From: Chloroflexota bacterium
GTDB lineage: Bacteria > Chloroflexota > UBA6077 > FW602-bin22 > CADDYW01
Reading direction: 5' to 3'
Length of the DNA stretch: 54,982 nt
Assembly: GCA_902810745.1 (NCBI GenBank)
Contig: CADDYW010000022.1
Span: 1 to 54,982 of the forward strand
Part shown: in pieces, positions 33,941 to 41,317 of the stretch
Layout of the letters: every line of letters starts with the position of its first letter
How positions within the stretch are numbered: the stretch's first letter is position 1
The notes under the pieces: generated by a model
The model's input: the letters and a program-made list of their open reading frames with translations, nothing else
Told to the model about the DNA's origin: nothing
Databases searched by the model: none
Translations under genes and position numbers: made by a program

Positions 33941-34921
33941 ATGGCCCTGGCAACCGAGACCGAGCTAAGAACGGAGGAGCAGCAGCAGCTTGTCGAGGAG
34001 ATCAAGCGGCTCCGTGCCGAGCGACACGCGGTCATCCTGGCTCATAACTACCAAATTGGCCCCATTCAGGACCTCGCGGACTTTGTCGGCGACTCGCTTG
34101 GCCTTGCCCAGGCGGCGACCCGGACTGACGCCCCGGTCATCGTCATGTGTGGCGTGTTTTTCATGGCTGAGACGGCCAAGATCCTCAATCCAACGCGAAC
34201 GGTGCTGATTCCCGATACACGGGCTGGCTGCTCGCTGGCCGACTCGATCACCGCCGATCAGCTCCGAGCCTGGAAGGCGGAGCATCCAGGAGCCATTGTT
34301 GTCAGCTACGTGAATACGACCGCCGAGGTCAAAGCGGAGTCTGACGTCTGCGTCACCTCCGGCAACGCCGAGGCAGTCATTCGCTCGATTCCCGAGGACC
34401 GTGAGATTCTCTTCTGTCCGGATATGTTTCTCGGCTCCTACCTGGAGCGGATCACCGGACGGAAGATGCACGTCTGGATGGGCGAATGCCACGTGCACGC
34501 GGGGATCCGCCCCGAAGAGATCGACGCAAAGCTCGCACGCTACCCTGATGCCGAGCTGATGATCCACCCGGAGTGCGGCTGCTCCTCGCGGTATCTGTGG
34601 GCACAAAGTACCTGCGCGGTGCCATCGGTCAGTCAGAAGGTCCTCTCGACCGAGGGGATGCTGCGCCACGCGCGGCAATCCGACAAGCGTACCTTCCTCG
34701 TCGCGACCGAGGTCGGCTTGCTCCACCGGCTGCGCAAGGAGATGCCCGAGAAGCGGTTCGAGGCCGCCGACGACGGCGCGGTCTGCCGATTCATGAAGAT
34801 GATCACCCTGTCCAATCTCCGCGACTGTCTCCGCGACCTGCGGCCCGAGGTCAACGTTGCTCCGGACATCGCGGAGCGTGCGCGAATGGCCGTCGAACGT
34901 ATGCTGGCCATCAAGCCGTGA
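33941..34921 (+). CDS. nadA: Quinolinate synthase A
   Basis: Iron-sulfur enzyme of 326 residues that condenses iminoaspartate with dihydroxyacetone phosphate to quinolinate. Typical motifs are AVILAHNYQ, DFVGDSLGLAQ, MCGVFFMAETAKIL, SDVCVTSGNA, and PECGCSS; three Cys (in MCGV, DVCVTS, and ECGC regions) can ligate the [4Fe-4S] cluster. ATG 33941 is chosen because GGAGG lies 6 bases upstream; ATG 33935 would have no spacing, and a TTG at 33893 lies inside the operator. The gene is first of nadA-nadB-nadC-pdp, 17 bases before nadB. Confidence 0.96.
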   Translation: MALATETELRTEEQQQLVEEIKRLRAERHAVILAHNYQIGPIQDLADFVGDSLGLAQAATRTDAPVIVMCGVFFMAETAKILNPTRTVLIPDTRAGCSLADSITADQLRAWKAEHPGAIVVSYVNTTAEVKAESDVCVTSGNAEAVIRSIPEDREILFCPDMFLGSYLERITGRKMHVWMGECHVHAGIRPEEIDAKLARYPDAELMIHPECGCSSRYLWAQSTCAVPSVSQKVLSTEGMLRHARQSDKRTFLVATEVGLLHRLRKEMPEKRFEAADDGAVCRFMKMITLSNLRDCLRDLRPEVNVAPDIAERARMAVERMLAIKP

Positions 34922-34937
34922 CGAAGGCGACAGCACC

Positions 34938-36560
34938 GTGAGCAGATATGACGTTCTCGTCGTCGGCAGCGGTCTGGCCGGCCTCTACGGAGCCCTGCTC
35001 GCCTCGCGCCACGGCAGCGTGCTGGTTCTGACGAAGGCGCGGCTGGAGGACTGCAATACCTATTACGCGCAGGGCGGAATCGCGGCCGCTCTGGCGTCGA
35101 CCGACTCGCCCGACATTCACTTCCGCGATACGATGGCCGCTGGCGCCGGCTTGTGTGACCCGCGCGCCGTTCGCATTCTCGTCGACGAAGGTCCAGCACG
35201 CGTCCGCGACCTGGTCGAGCTGGGCGTCCAGTTCGATCGTGTCGGCAGCCAGATTGCTTTCACCCGAGAGGGAGCGCACAGTCAGCCGCGCGTCCTCCAC
35301 GCCGGTGGAGACGCGACCGGTGCAAATATCGAATCGACCATCGTTCGTCAGGTCAGGTCGTCGCCGCGCGTGACGCTCCTGGAGGATCACATCGTCTGCG
35401 ACCTCGTCCGAGATTCTGGCCGGGTCCTCGGCGTGCGCGCGATCGACGGCAAGACGGGGCAGATCCAGGAGTACCGTGCCGCGGCGGTGATCCTTGCGAC
35501 GGGCGGGGCGGGCCAGCTCTTCTTGCAGACGACCAATCCCGAGGTGGCGACCGGCGATGGCATTGCCCTCGCGTTCGACGCCGGGGCGGAAATCGCCGAC
35601 ATGGAGTTCGTACAGTTTCATCCGACGGCGCTGGCTGTTCCGGGAGCACCCCGATTCCTGATCTCCGAGGCGGTGCGTGGCGAAGGAGGACTCCTCCGCA
35701 ACGTCAAGGGCGAGCGATTCATGCTGAACGTCGACCCGCGTGCCGAGCTTGCCCCGCGCGATATCGTCGCGCGGGCGATCGTGCTCGAGGCGCAGCGAAC
35801 CGGTCACCCGTGCTGCTACCTCGACGTGAGGCACCTCGGCACCTCGCAGTTCCGCCGTCGCTTTCCGACCATCTCGCAGGTATGCCAGGAGTACGGGATC
35901 GATCCCGGTCGGGATCTCATCCCGGTAGCCCCGGCCGCTCACTATCTGATGGGCGGGATCCGCACCAACGTGTGGGGCGAAACGTCCCTGGCGGGGCTGT
36001 ACGCCTCTGGCGAATGCGCGTGCACGGGCGCTCACGGAGCGAACCGATTGGCGAGTAACTCACTCCTGGAAACGATCGTGTTCTCGGCGCGGATCGTCGA
36101 ACGACTGGTCGGTGGAGCTGGAGCGCCGGACACGCGCCCCTCGAGCGAGGGCACTGAACCCCCGGGTCTGCTGCCCGACCTGCATCTCGCGGTGCCCGCT
36201 CCGCGTCCAGGGCCGGCACCCGTCCAGAGCATCGGCACGCTTCGGGAACTGACCTGGTCGCTGGCAGGATTGACGCGTGACTCCACTGGACTGGCGAAGC
36301 TCGAGGCGGTTGCCTCGGCCTGGCAGGCACAGGGTCTTTCACGAGAGGATCGCTCCTCGCTGGAGCTCTGGAGTCTCACCTGCCTGGCAAGACTGGTTGC
36401 GCTGGCCGCGCTTCGTCGTGAGGAGAGCCGCGGCGCACACTATCGGTCGGATTATCCGCGATCGGATCCGAACTGGCAGCGGCGCATCGTGATGGTTAGC
36501 GAAGAGCGTCTCGGAGTACAAGGTAGTGGGCAAATTCGAGCTTCCACTGGCAGAGGTTGA
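34938..36560 (+). CDS. nadB: L-aspartate oxidase
   Basis: FAD enzyme of 540 residues that oxidises L-aspartate to iminoaspartate, the substrate of NadA. The N-terminal dinucleotide loop is VVGSGLAGLYGAL, followed by the characteristic YYAQGGIAAAL and GAGLCDPRAV; the C-terminal capping part has ASGECACTGAHGANRLASNSLLE and the helical domain. GTG 34938 is used; GAAGG lies about 10 bases upstream and the flavoprotein motif begins within 10 residues. The 3' end overlaps nadC by 35 bases in a different frame, which suggests translational coupling. Confidence 0.96.
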   Translation: MSRYDVLVVGSGLAGLYGALLASRHGSVLVLTKARLEDCNTYYAQGGIAAALASTDSPDIHFRDTMAAGAGLCDPRAVRILVDEGPARVRDLVELGVQFDRVGSQIAFTREGAHSQPRVLHAGGDATGANIESTIVRQVRSSPRVTLLEDHIVCDLVRDSGRVLGVRAIDGKTGQIQEYRAAAVILATGGAGQLFLQTTNPEVATGDGIALAFDAGAEIADMEFVQFHPTALAVPGAPRFLISEAVRGEGGLLRNVKGERFMLNVDPRAELAPRDIVARAIVLEAQRTGHPCCYLDVRHLGTSQFRRRFPTISQVCQEYGIDPGRDLIPVAPAAHYLMGGIRTNVWGETSLAGLYASGECACTGAHGANRLASNSLLETIVFSARIVERLVGGAGAPDTRPSSEGTEPPGLLPDLHLAVPAPRPGPAPVQSIGTLRELTWSLAGLTRDSTGLAKLEAVASAWQAQGLSREDRSSLELWSLTCLARLVALAALRREESRGAHYRSDYPRSDPNWQRRIVMVSEERLGVQGSGQIRASTGRG

Positions 36561-37386
36561 ACGTATTGTCAGGCAGGCGCTCGCGGAAGACCTGCCCTGG
36601 GGCGACGTGACCAGTGATAGTCTTATTCCGGGCGATCAGCTGGGAATCGGGAGAATCGAGGCGCGCGAGCCCGGCGTACTGGCCGGGCTACCCGTGGCGC
36701 GAGCGGTATTCGCGCAGCTCGACTCTGCTCTGGACTTCGAGGCAGGTGTCGAGGACGGAGCGCGGCTGCAGGCTGGTCAGGTTATTGCGCAGGTGCGGGG
36801 CCCTCTGCGCTCTCTTCTCCGTGGCGAGCGTGTCGCGCTGAACTTTCTCCAGCGCATGAGCGGGATCGCGACGTTGACCGACCGGTACGTTTCGGCGGTT
36901 GCGGGCTACCCGGCGCGGATCGTCGATACCCGAAAAACCACCCCCGGTCTGCGACTCCTGGAAAAATACGCCGTTCGAGTCGGGGGCGGGAATAATCACC
37001 GCTACTGCCTCAGTGATGCTGTGCTGGTCAAGGACAACCACCTGGCGGCACTTCGCCTCCGCGGCGTCACGTTAGGCGCGGCGGTTGCCGAGCTGCGGCG
37101 TACGCTTCCGCACACGATGAGGATCGAGGTCGAGGCGCAGACGCTCGCGGACGTACGCGAGGCCCTCGACGCCCGCGTCGACGCTATCCTTCTCGACAAT
37201 ATGTCGCCCGCGCTTATCGCCGAGGCGGTTCGGCTGATCGACCGGCGGGCCCTCACCGAGGCGTCCGGGGGCGTGACCCTCGACACGATCCGGACGATCG
37301 CCGAGACCGGTGTGGACCTGATCTCGGTGGGTGCGCTCACCCACTCGGTGCGGGCGCTTGATCTAGCACTGGAGATCGAGGTGTAG
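36526..37386 (+). CDS. nadC: Nicotinate-nucleotide pyrophosphorylase (carboxylating)
   Basis: Makes nicotinate mononucleotide from quinolinate and PRPP with loss of CO2. Of 286 residues, the start LPLAEVERIVRQALAEDLPWGDVTSD is a family hallmark, as are LNFLQRMSGIATLT, DTRKTTPGLR, KYAVRVGGGNNHR and VKDNH. Catalytic Arg and Lys residues in those segments are present. GTG 36526 lies within the last 35 bases of nadB; AAGG is only 2 bases from the GTG, so initiation probably depends on ribosomes finishing nadB. The pdp gene begins 3 bases after its stop. Confidence 0.96.
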   Translation: MGKFELPLAEVERIVRQALAEDLPWGDVTSDSLIPGDQLGIGRIEAREPGVLAGLPVARAVFAQLDSALDFEAGVEDGARLQAGQVIAQVRGPLRSLLRGERVALNFLQRMSGIATLTDRYVSAVAGYPARIVDTRKTTPGLRLLEKYAVRVGGGNNHRYCLSDAVLVKDNHLAALRLRGVTLGAAVAELRRTLPHTMRIEVEAQTLADVREALDARVDAILLDNMSPALIAEAVRLIDRRALTEASGGVTLDTIRTIAETGVDLISVGALTHSVRALDLALEIEV

Positions 37387-37389
37387 ATC

Positions 37390-38709
37390 GTGCGTGCAGT
37401 CGACGTGATCGCGCGAAAGCGCGATGGTGAGGAGCTCACCGCCGAGGAGATCGAATGGCTGGTTCGCGGAAGCGTGTCCGGCGACGTGGCAGACTATCAG
37501 CTCTCAGCCTGGCTGATGGCGGTCTACCTCAAGGGGATGAGCCCATCCGAGACGATCGCGCTGACGCGCGCCATGGCCAGCTCTGGGCGTATTCTCGATC
37601 TCGGCGAACTTGCGCCGCGTGCCGTGGACAAGCACAGCTCGGGCGGCGTCGGCGATAAGATCTCCCTGGTTGCTGGGCCAATCGCGGCGGCCGCGGGGGT
37701 GATCGTCCCCAAGATGTCCGGTCGTGGCCTGGGTTTCACCGGTGGCACACTGGACAAGCTCGAGTCGATTCCCGGCCTGCGCGTGGGTCTTTCCATTGGC
37801 GAGATACTCGAGCAGGCCCGAAACGTCGGCCTCGTCATCGCCAGCCAGACAGCGGACCTGGCGCCGGCCGACGGCAAGCTGTATGCGCTGCGGGATGTCA
37901 CCGCGACAGTCGGATCCCTTCCGCTCATCGTCAGCTCGATTCTGAGTAAGAAGCTGGCCGGAGGTGCGCCGTCCATCGTGCTTGACGTAAAGGCCGGCAC
38001 CGGCGCGTTCATGAAGACGGCGGGCGAGGCGGAGCAGCTCGCCCGGGCCCTCGTCGACGTGGGCAGCGCGTGTGGTCGGCGTGTGATTGCCCTCGTGTCG
38101 GCGATGGACCAGCCACTCGGCAAGGCAGTCGGCAACGCCGTCGAGGTCGACGAAGCGGTGGAGACCTTGCGCGGACGGGGTCCTGACGACGTGCGCGAGC
38201 TAGCACTGACGATTGCCGCCGAGATGGTGCAGTGCGCTGGACTCGCCGAGACCGAGGCCAAGGCGCGCGATCTGGCACGAGAAGCGCTGACGTCAGGACG
38301 AGCACTCGCCAAGCTGCGAGCGATGGTCGAAGCACAGGGCGGCGATACGAGCGTGATCGACGATCCGTCAAGATTGCCCCGTGCACCAATCAGAGAGATG
38401 GTGCGATCTCCCGTCGGCGGCTTCATCGCGCGACTTGACGCGGGCGTCGTCGGTACGACCCTGACTGCCCTCGGCGCTGGGCGAGAAAAGAAGGGTGACC
38501 CGATCGACCACCGCATCGGAGCCATCTTCCACCGGAAAGTCGGGGACCGCGTCGAAGTCGACGAGCCGCTCTTCGAGCTTCACCTCGCCCGACCCGAGCA
38601 GACCTCGTTCGCTCGGGAACGTCTGCTTCAGGCCTACCACTGGTCGCAGGAGCCAGTTGACCACCCGAACGTCGTCATCGGCCGATTCGCGCAGCGGCGG
38701 GACCCGTAA
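37390..38709 (+). CDS. pdp: Pyrimidine-nucleoside (thymidine) phosphorylase
   Basis: Salvage enzyme of 439 residues, phosphorolysing pyrimidine nucleosides to base and (deoxy)ribose-1-phosphate. Signature KHSSGGVGDKISLV (about 81-94) is the phosphate-binding loop; MSGRGLGFTGGTLDKLE and DVKAGTGAFM follow; a C-terminal barrel-sandwich-hybrid domain is present (about 345-430). Length matches PyNP rather than E. coli-like DeoA only slightly, so the broader-specificity pdp is favoured. GTG 37390 lies 3 bases after nadC and has GAGGTG about 8 bases upstream. Its link to NAD synthesis is positional; it may feed ribose-phosphate to PRPP. Confidence 0.93.
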   Translation: MRAVDVIARKRDGEELTAEEIEWLVRGSVSGDVADYQLSAWLMAVYLKGMSPSETIALTRAMASSGRILDLGELAPRAVDKHSSGGVGDKISLVAGPIAAAAGVIVPKMSGRGLGFTGGTLDKLESIPGLRVGLSIGEILEQARNVGLVIASQTADLAPADGKLYALRDVTATVGSLPLIVSSILSKKLAGGAPSIVLDVKAGTGAFMKTAGEAEQLARALVDVGSACGRRVIALVSAMDQPLGKAVGNAVEVDEAVETLRGRGPDDVRELALTIAAEMVQCAGLAETEAKARDLAREALTSGRALAKLRAMVEAQGGDTSVIDDPSRLPRAPIREMVRSPVGGFIARLDAGVVGTTLTALGAGREKKGDPIDHRIGAIFHRKVGDRVEVDEPLFELHLARPEQTSFARERLLQAYHWSQEPVDHPNVVIGRFAQRRDP

Positions 38710-38798
38710 TCGCGTGGGATCCGGTTTGGGCGCGGACGCAAGCTCTCGCTCCCCCGAGATGGACGTCCTCGGGCTCCGTGCTCGCACGCGGGCGAGCC

Positions 38799-38828
38799 TT
38801 GCCAGACGAGGTGACGCCATGGTATGAT
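38799..38828 (+). promoter_or_regulatory. Promoter of tRNA-Val
   Basis: TTGCCA (38799-38804) and TATGAT (38823-38828) with 18-base spacing, both 5 of 6 matches. The predicted start, near 38835, is about 10 bases before the mature tRNA 5' end. Confidence 0.7.
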
Positions 38829-38844
38829 TCTAGATGCCCTTCGA

Positions 38845-38918
38845 GGGCGAGTGGCTCAGCCGGTTAGAGCGCGCGGTTCACATCCGCGAGGTCACAGGTT
38901 CGAATCCTGTCTCGCCCA
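38845..38918 (+). tRNA. tRNA-Val (anticodon CAC)
   Basis: Full cloverleaf of 74 bases: acceptor GGGCGAG/CTCGCCC, D stem GCTC/GAGC, anticodon stem CGCGG/CCGCG around the 7-base loop TTCACAT (anticodon CAC, reads GTG), T stem ACAGG/CCTGT around TTCGAAT. The 3' CCA is not encoded exactly (ACCCCCA follows), so it must be added enzymatically. Confidence 0.97.
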
Positions 38919-39220
38919 CCCCCAGCAACTTCGCGCGTCCGCCACCGCATCCCGACTGCCTCTCTGCTTGTCGCCCGGCTCCGGTACGCGATCCGGACTT
39001 CGGAAGAACCGTGATGCTGCGTCCGCCCGACCGTCAGCAAGCGGTCGCTTGGACGGGTTGCCCCGAGTCAGAGATGCCATGCGGCGGCTCGGACTGATCC
39101 AGCCGCGAATCGCCGGTTCTTCATCCGAAAACGGGATCGGACGTCGAGGGTGATCGCCCGCCCGTGGTATCAGATCTGCCAGTCCGGGAGGTCATCTCCA
39201 GTGACTAGGATTGGGCGAGC
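38919..39220. other. Intergenic spacer after tRNA-Val
   Basis: 302 bases with no supported gene, hairpin terminator or promoter. Short open frames extend in several directions but have no Shine-Dalgarno or recognisable protein features. Confidence 0.5.
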
Positions 39221-39508
39221 ATGTACATCCACCAGGTCGTTGGCAAAGCGAACTCCCCTGAAGACGCACGGCAGATCTGTCGTCTCTTCGATCACAGCTT
39301 ACGCCTCGTACAGGAGCCAGGGTACGCGCGCGGCTTCTGTGCCATCAACCGGAGTGATCCGCTCACCGTGCTCATTCAGGAAGAGTGGTACAACCTTGCA
39401 GGCCTGCGCTTCTGGCAGAGCACCGAGGCCTACCGTCAGCTTCAGAAAGAGATGCGGCCTTTGATGGAGGGGATCTGGGAGTCGATCGAGTACAGATCCG
39501 GTGGCTAG
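39221..39508 (+). CDS. Antibiotic-biosynthesis-monooxygenase-like (ABM fold) protein
   Basis: Small cytosolic protein of 95 residues with the alternating strand-helix pattern of ABM/dimeric alpha-beta barrel proteins: YIHQVVGKANSPEDARQICRLFDHSLRLVQ, then GFCAINRSDPLTVLIQEEWYNLAGLRFWQSTEAYRQL. Such proteins are quinol monooxygenases, heme-degrading enzymes or simply ligand-binding; no cofactor residue can be assigned. ATG 39221 has GGGCGAG close by, a weak Shine-Dalgarno. It sits alone between two tRNA genes. Confidence 0.7.
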   Translation: MYIHQVVGKANSPEDARQICRLFDHSLRLVQEPGYARGFCAINRSDPLTVLIQEEWYNLAGLRFWQSTEAYRQLQKEMRPLMEGIWESIEYRSGG

Positions 39509-39617
39509 CAAGAGTGCCTGGCACCTCGGGCGCCGGGGGATGCCAGATGTTTGGTCGGCGTAGGGACAAAGCCCCGGCACACCCACCCGGCCCTTCGGTA
39601 ACAGGCGGCAAGCCTGC

Positions 39618-39646
39618 TTGCAATTCGCGTGGTTTCCGTGTATACT
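39618..39646 (+). promoter_or_regulatory. Promoter of tRNA-Leu (and possibly rnpB)
   Basis: TTGCAA (39618-39623) and TATACT (39641-39646) with 17-base spacing; the -10 matches 5 of 6. Transcription should begin about 10 bases before the tRNA. Confidence 0.7.
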
Positions 39647-39663
39647 GAAAGCCTCGATCGAGC

Positions 39664-39747
39664 GCCGAAGTGGCGGAATCGGCAGACGCGCTACGTTCAG
39701 GGCGTAGTGGGCATTCGCCCGTGGGAGTTCAAATCTCCCCTTCGGCA
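39664..39747 (+). tRNA. tRNA-Leu (anticodon CAG)
   Basis: Class II tRNA of 84 bases: acceptor GCCGAAG/CTTCGGC, anticodon stem CTACG/CGTAG around TTCAGGG (anticodon CAG, reads CTG), a long variable arm TGGGCATTCGCCCG, and T stem GGGAG/CTCCC around TTCAAAT. CCA is not encoded (ACCG follows). Confidence 0.97.
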
Positions 39748-39752
39748 CCGGG

Positions 39753-39783
39753 CTTCTCCCCTTCGACTCGACGGGAGAAGTTT
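39753..39783 (+). terminator. Hairpin between tRNA-Leu and rnpB
   Basis: CTTCTCCC (39753-39760) and GGGAGAAG (39773-39780) form a perfect 8-base stem with a 12-base loop, followed by TTT. It is a weak terminator or a processing hairpin between the two RNA genes. Confidence 0.5.
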
Positions 39784-39801
39784 CGGAAGTGCGTCCGGAA
39801 C

Positions 39802-40179
39802 GTCGCGGGACCCAGGTGTCGCTGGCAATCGTGGAAAGGCCGCGGTTGCTAGAGGAACTTCCCCACACCCTTCCGACGCGGTGACGCGTCTCGGAGTAAG
39901 CCAACCCACCGAAACAGCAAGGTGGGCCGTGGCGGGCGTAAGGCCGCCACGAGGCCAAGTGCAACAGAGAGAAGACCAGCCAGCGCGAGTCGTATCGCTC
40001 GCACCGGTGATGGGTGAAAGCTGGGAGTAAGACCCCAGGGCGGCCGGCGGTGACGCCGCCGCGCAGGCAAACGCTGGTGGGTGCAATTGCGTTAGGCAAG
40101 CAGTGACCCTCGGGTCACCGGGAGAAATCCCGAGACAGATGACACCCAGTACAGAATGGGGAGTATTCGGTCCCTCGAC
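39802..40179 (+). ncRNA. rnpB: RNase P RNA (M1 RNA homologue)
   Basis: The catalytic RNA of RNase P, about 378 bases. Conserved regions appear in order: GAGGAA of CR-I (39852-39857), GTGCAACAGAGAGAAGACC of CR-II/III (39959-39979 area), GGGTGAAAGCTGGGAGTAAGA of CR-IV (40012-40032) and ACAGAA of CR-V (40151-40156). End helices support the borders: P1 is 39802-39812 with 40169-40179 (10 of 11 pairs), P2 is GGTGTC with GACACC, and P3 is the hairpin in 39823-39853. The P4 helix is present but its sequence is changed on both strands (see findings). No promoter was found in the 54-base gap after tRNA-Leu, so co-transcription is possible. All open frames across this stretch are noise. Confidence 0.9.
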
Positions 40180-40402
40180 AGTCCGGCCCTTCCGTCTCTC
40201 CGCAGATGTCGACGCATCCGGTCGGTGCCGCGGCGCGCCGCCAGAGCGAAGCCTTCGTGCAGGCCTCGTCCGGCTCGGCGCTTTTCGTTCGGTGGCTGGC
40301 GCTAGCGACCCCACGCCCGACGGCACGTGATTTGCATCGAAAATGGGCGCACCGCTGGGCCGTCCTCTGCTCTAGAGCCGCGCGGCCCGCTGGAGGTCGC
40401 TC

Positions 40403-41002
40403 GTGAGCACAGGGATGAGTCGGTTTCCCGATCCCTACGAGACGCGTGACGATCTAAGTCACGCGACTGTGTTCCTCGTCGTTCTTCTCCTTTTGCTGAG
40501 CGTCGGCGCAATTCTCTTCTTTGGAAACGCCTGGCTGTTCGCACCCGTTCAGGCCCCTTCATTCCTTTCGACGTCGGCATCGACGATTCGCGCGGCGTCT
40601 GGCGCAACCCCGGCGGAGCCGCCAACGTTCGTCGCTCCCACGCCGGTCCCACCGCTGGCCGGTGTACCCTTCAAGCCCACGCCAAGTGGAACTCAGACGC
40701 CAACGCCCGCGCCTGCTACGCCCACGCACGTTTCCACGACACCCTCACCCGTGGCGACGTCGTCGGCGACGGCCAGCCCGACCGCCACGCCACAACCGGT
40801 GGTGCGGGTCGGGAACACCGGCGGCGACGGCGTGTATCTCCGCCACACCCCGCGTCTGGATGACAAGTGGTTCGCCTGGAGAGATAACACACCGCTCGTC
40901 CTGACCGGCGCGGAGGCGGATGGTGATGGCGAGCACTGGCTCCAGGTCCGTGACCCGCGCGGCAACGTCGGCTGGGTTCCCGCGCGCTACGTCGTGCGCT
41001 GA
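40403..41002 (+). CDS. Membrane-anchored SH3-domain protein
   Basis: Protein of 199 residues. A single transmembrane segment (about 22-42, VFLVVLLLLLSVGAILFFG) would leave the C terminus outside. A Pro/Thr/Ser-rich linker (about 55-130, repeated TPTPAPATP-like runs) leads to a bacterial SH3 domain (about 132-199, with GVYLRHTPRLDDKW and GNVGWVPARYV). Such proteins bind cell wall or peptides. GTG 40403 has GGAGGT 5 bases upstream. It is 223 bases after rnpB and 315 bases before the TPR-C25 gene, with no sign of being in the same transcript. Confidence 0.85.
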   Translation: MSTGMSRFPDPYETRDDLSHATVFLVVLLLLLSVGAILFFGNAWLFAPVQAPSFLSTSASTIRAASGATPAEPPTFVAPTPVPPLAGVPFKPTPSGTQTPTPAPATPTHVSTTPSPVATSSATASPTATPQPVVRVGNTGGDGVYLRHTPRLDDKWFAWRDNTPLVLTGAEADGDGEHWLQVRDPRGNVGWVPARYVVR

Positions 41003-41317
41003 TCTCCGTTAACGAGACTTTTCCTTGACTTCGCCTGCGGCCCCGCCTAATGTAAGGACGCCAGTGCGTTAGACCGATCTGATCTCGCGCTCGAGTGGAG
41101 TGGCGCGGATGCTTGGCGCGATGGATGCCGCGCGATCGTCCCGAGCACGATGTCTCCCTTCCTCCACTTCGGCGTCCTTCGTCGAGATGGTGTCTTTGCC
41201 GGTTCCGGCGCGCTGACTCCCCACACACGATTTTCGCGCACGATTGGCGTCTGGTCAGGTGAGCCGCGGGTCAGGCCGGGCTTCCCCGGACCACCGCCCG
41301 ACCGTGGATAGGTTAGG
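41003..41317. other. Intergenic region before TPR-C25 gene
   Basis: 315 bases without a gene. TTGACT (41025-41030) is 17 bases from TAATGT (41048-41053), a possible promoter giving a leader of about 260 bases; the -10 is poor (3 of 6). Confidence 0.4.

Noticed and set aside
39299..40326. Overlapping open frames of 100-266 residues on both strands across tRNA-Leu and rnpB
   Set aside because: They cross a tRNA and RNase P RNA, and are arginine- and proline-rich without any domain. The RNA reading explains the conservation of the region.
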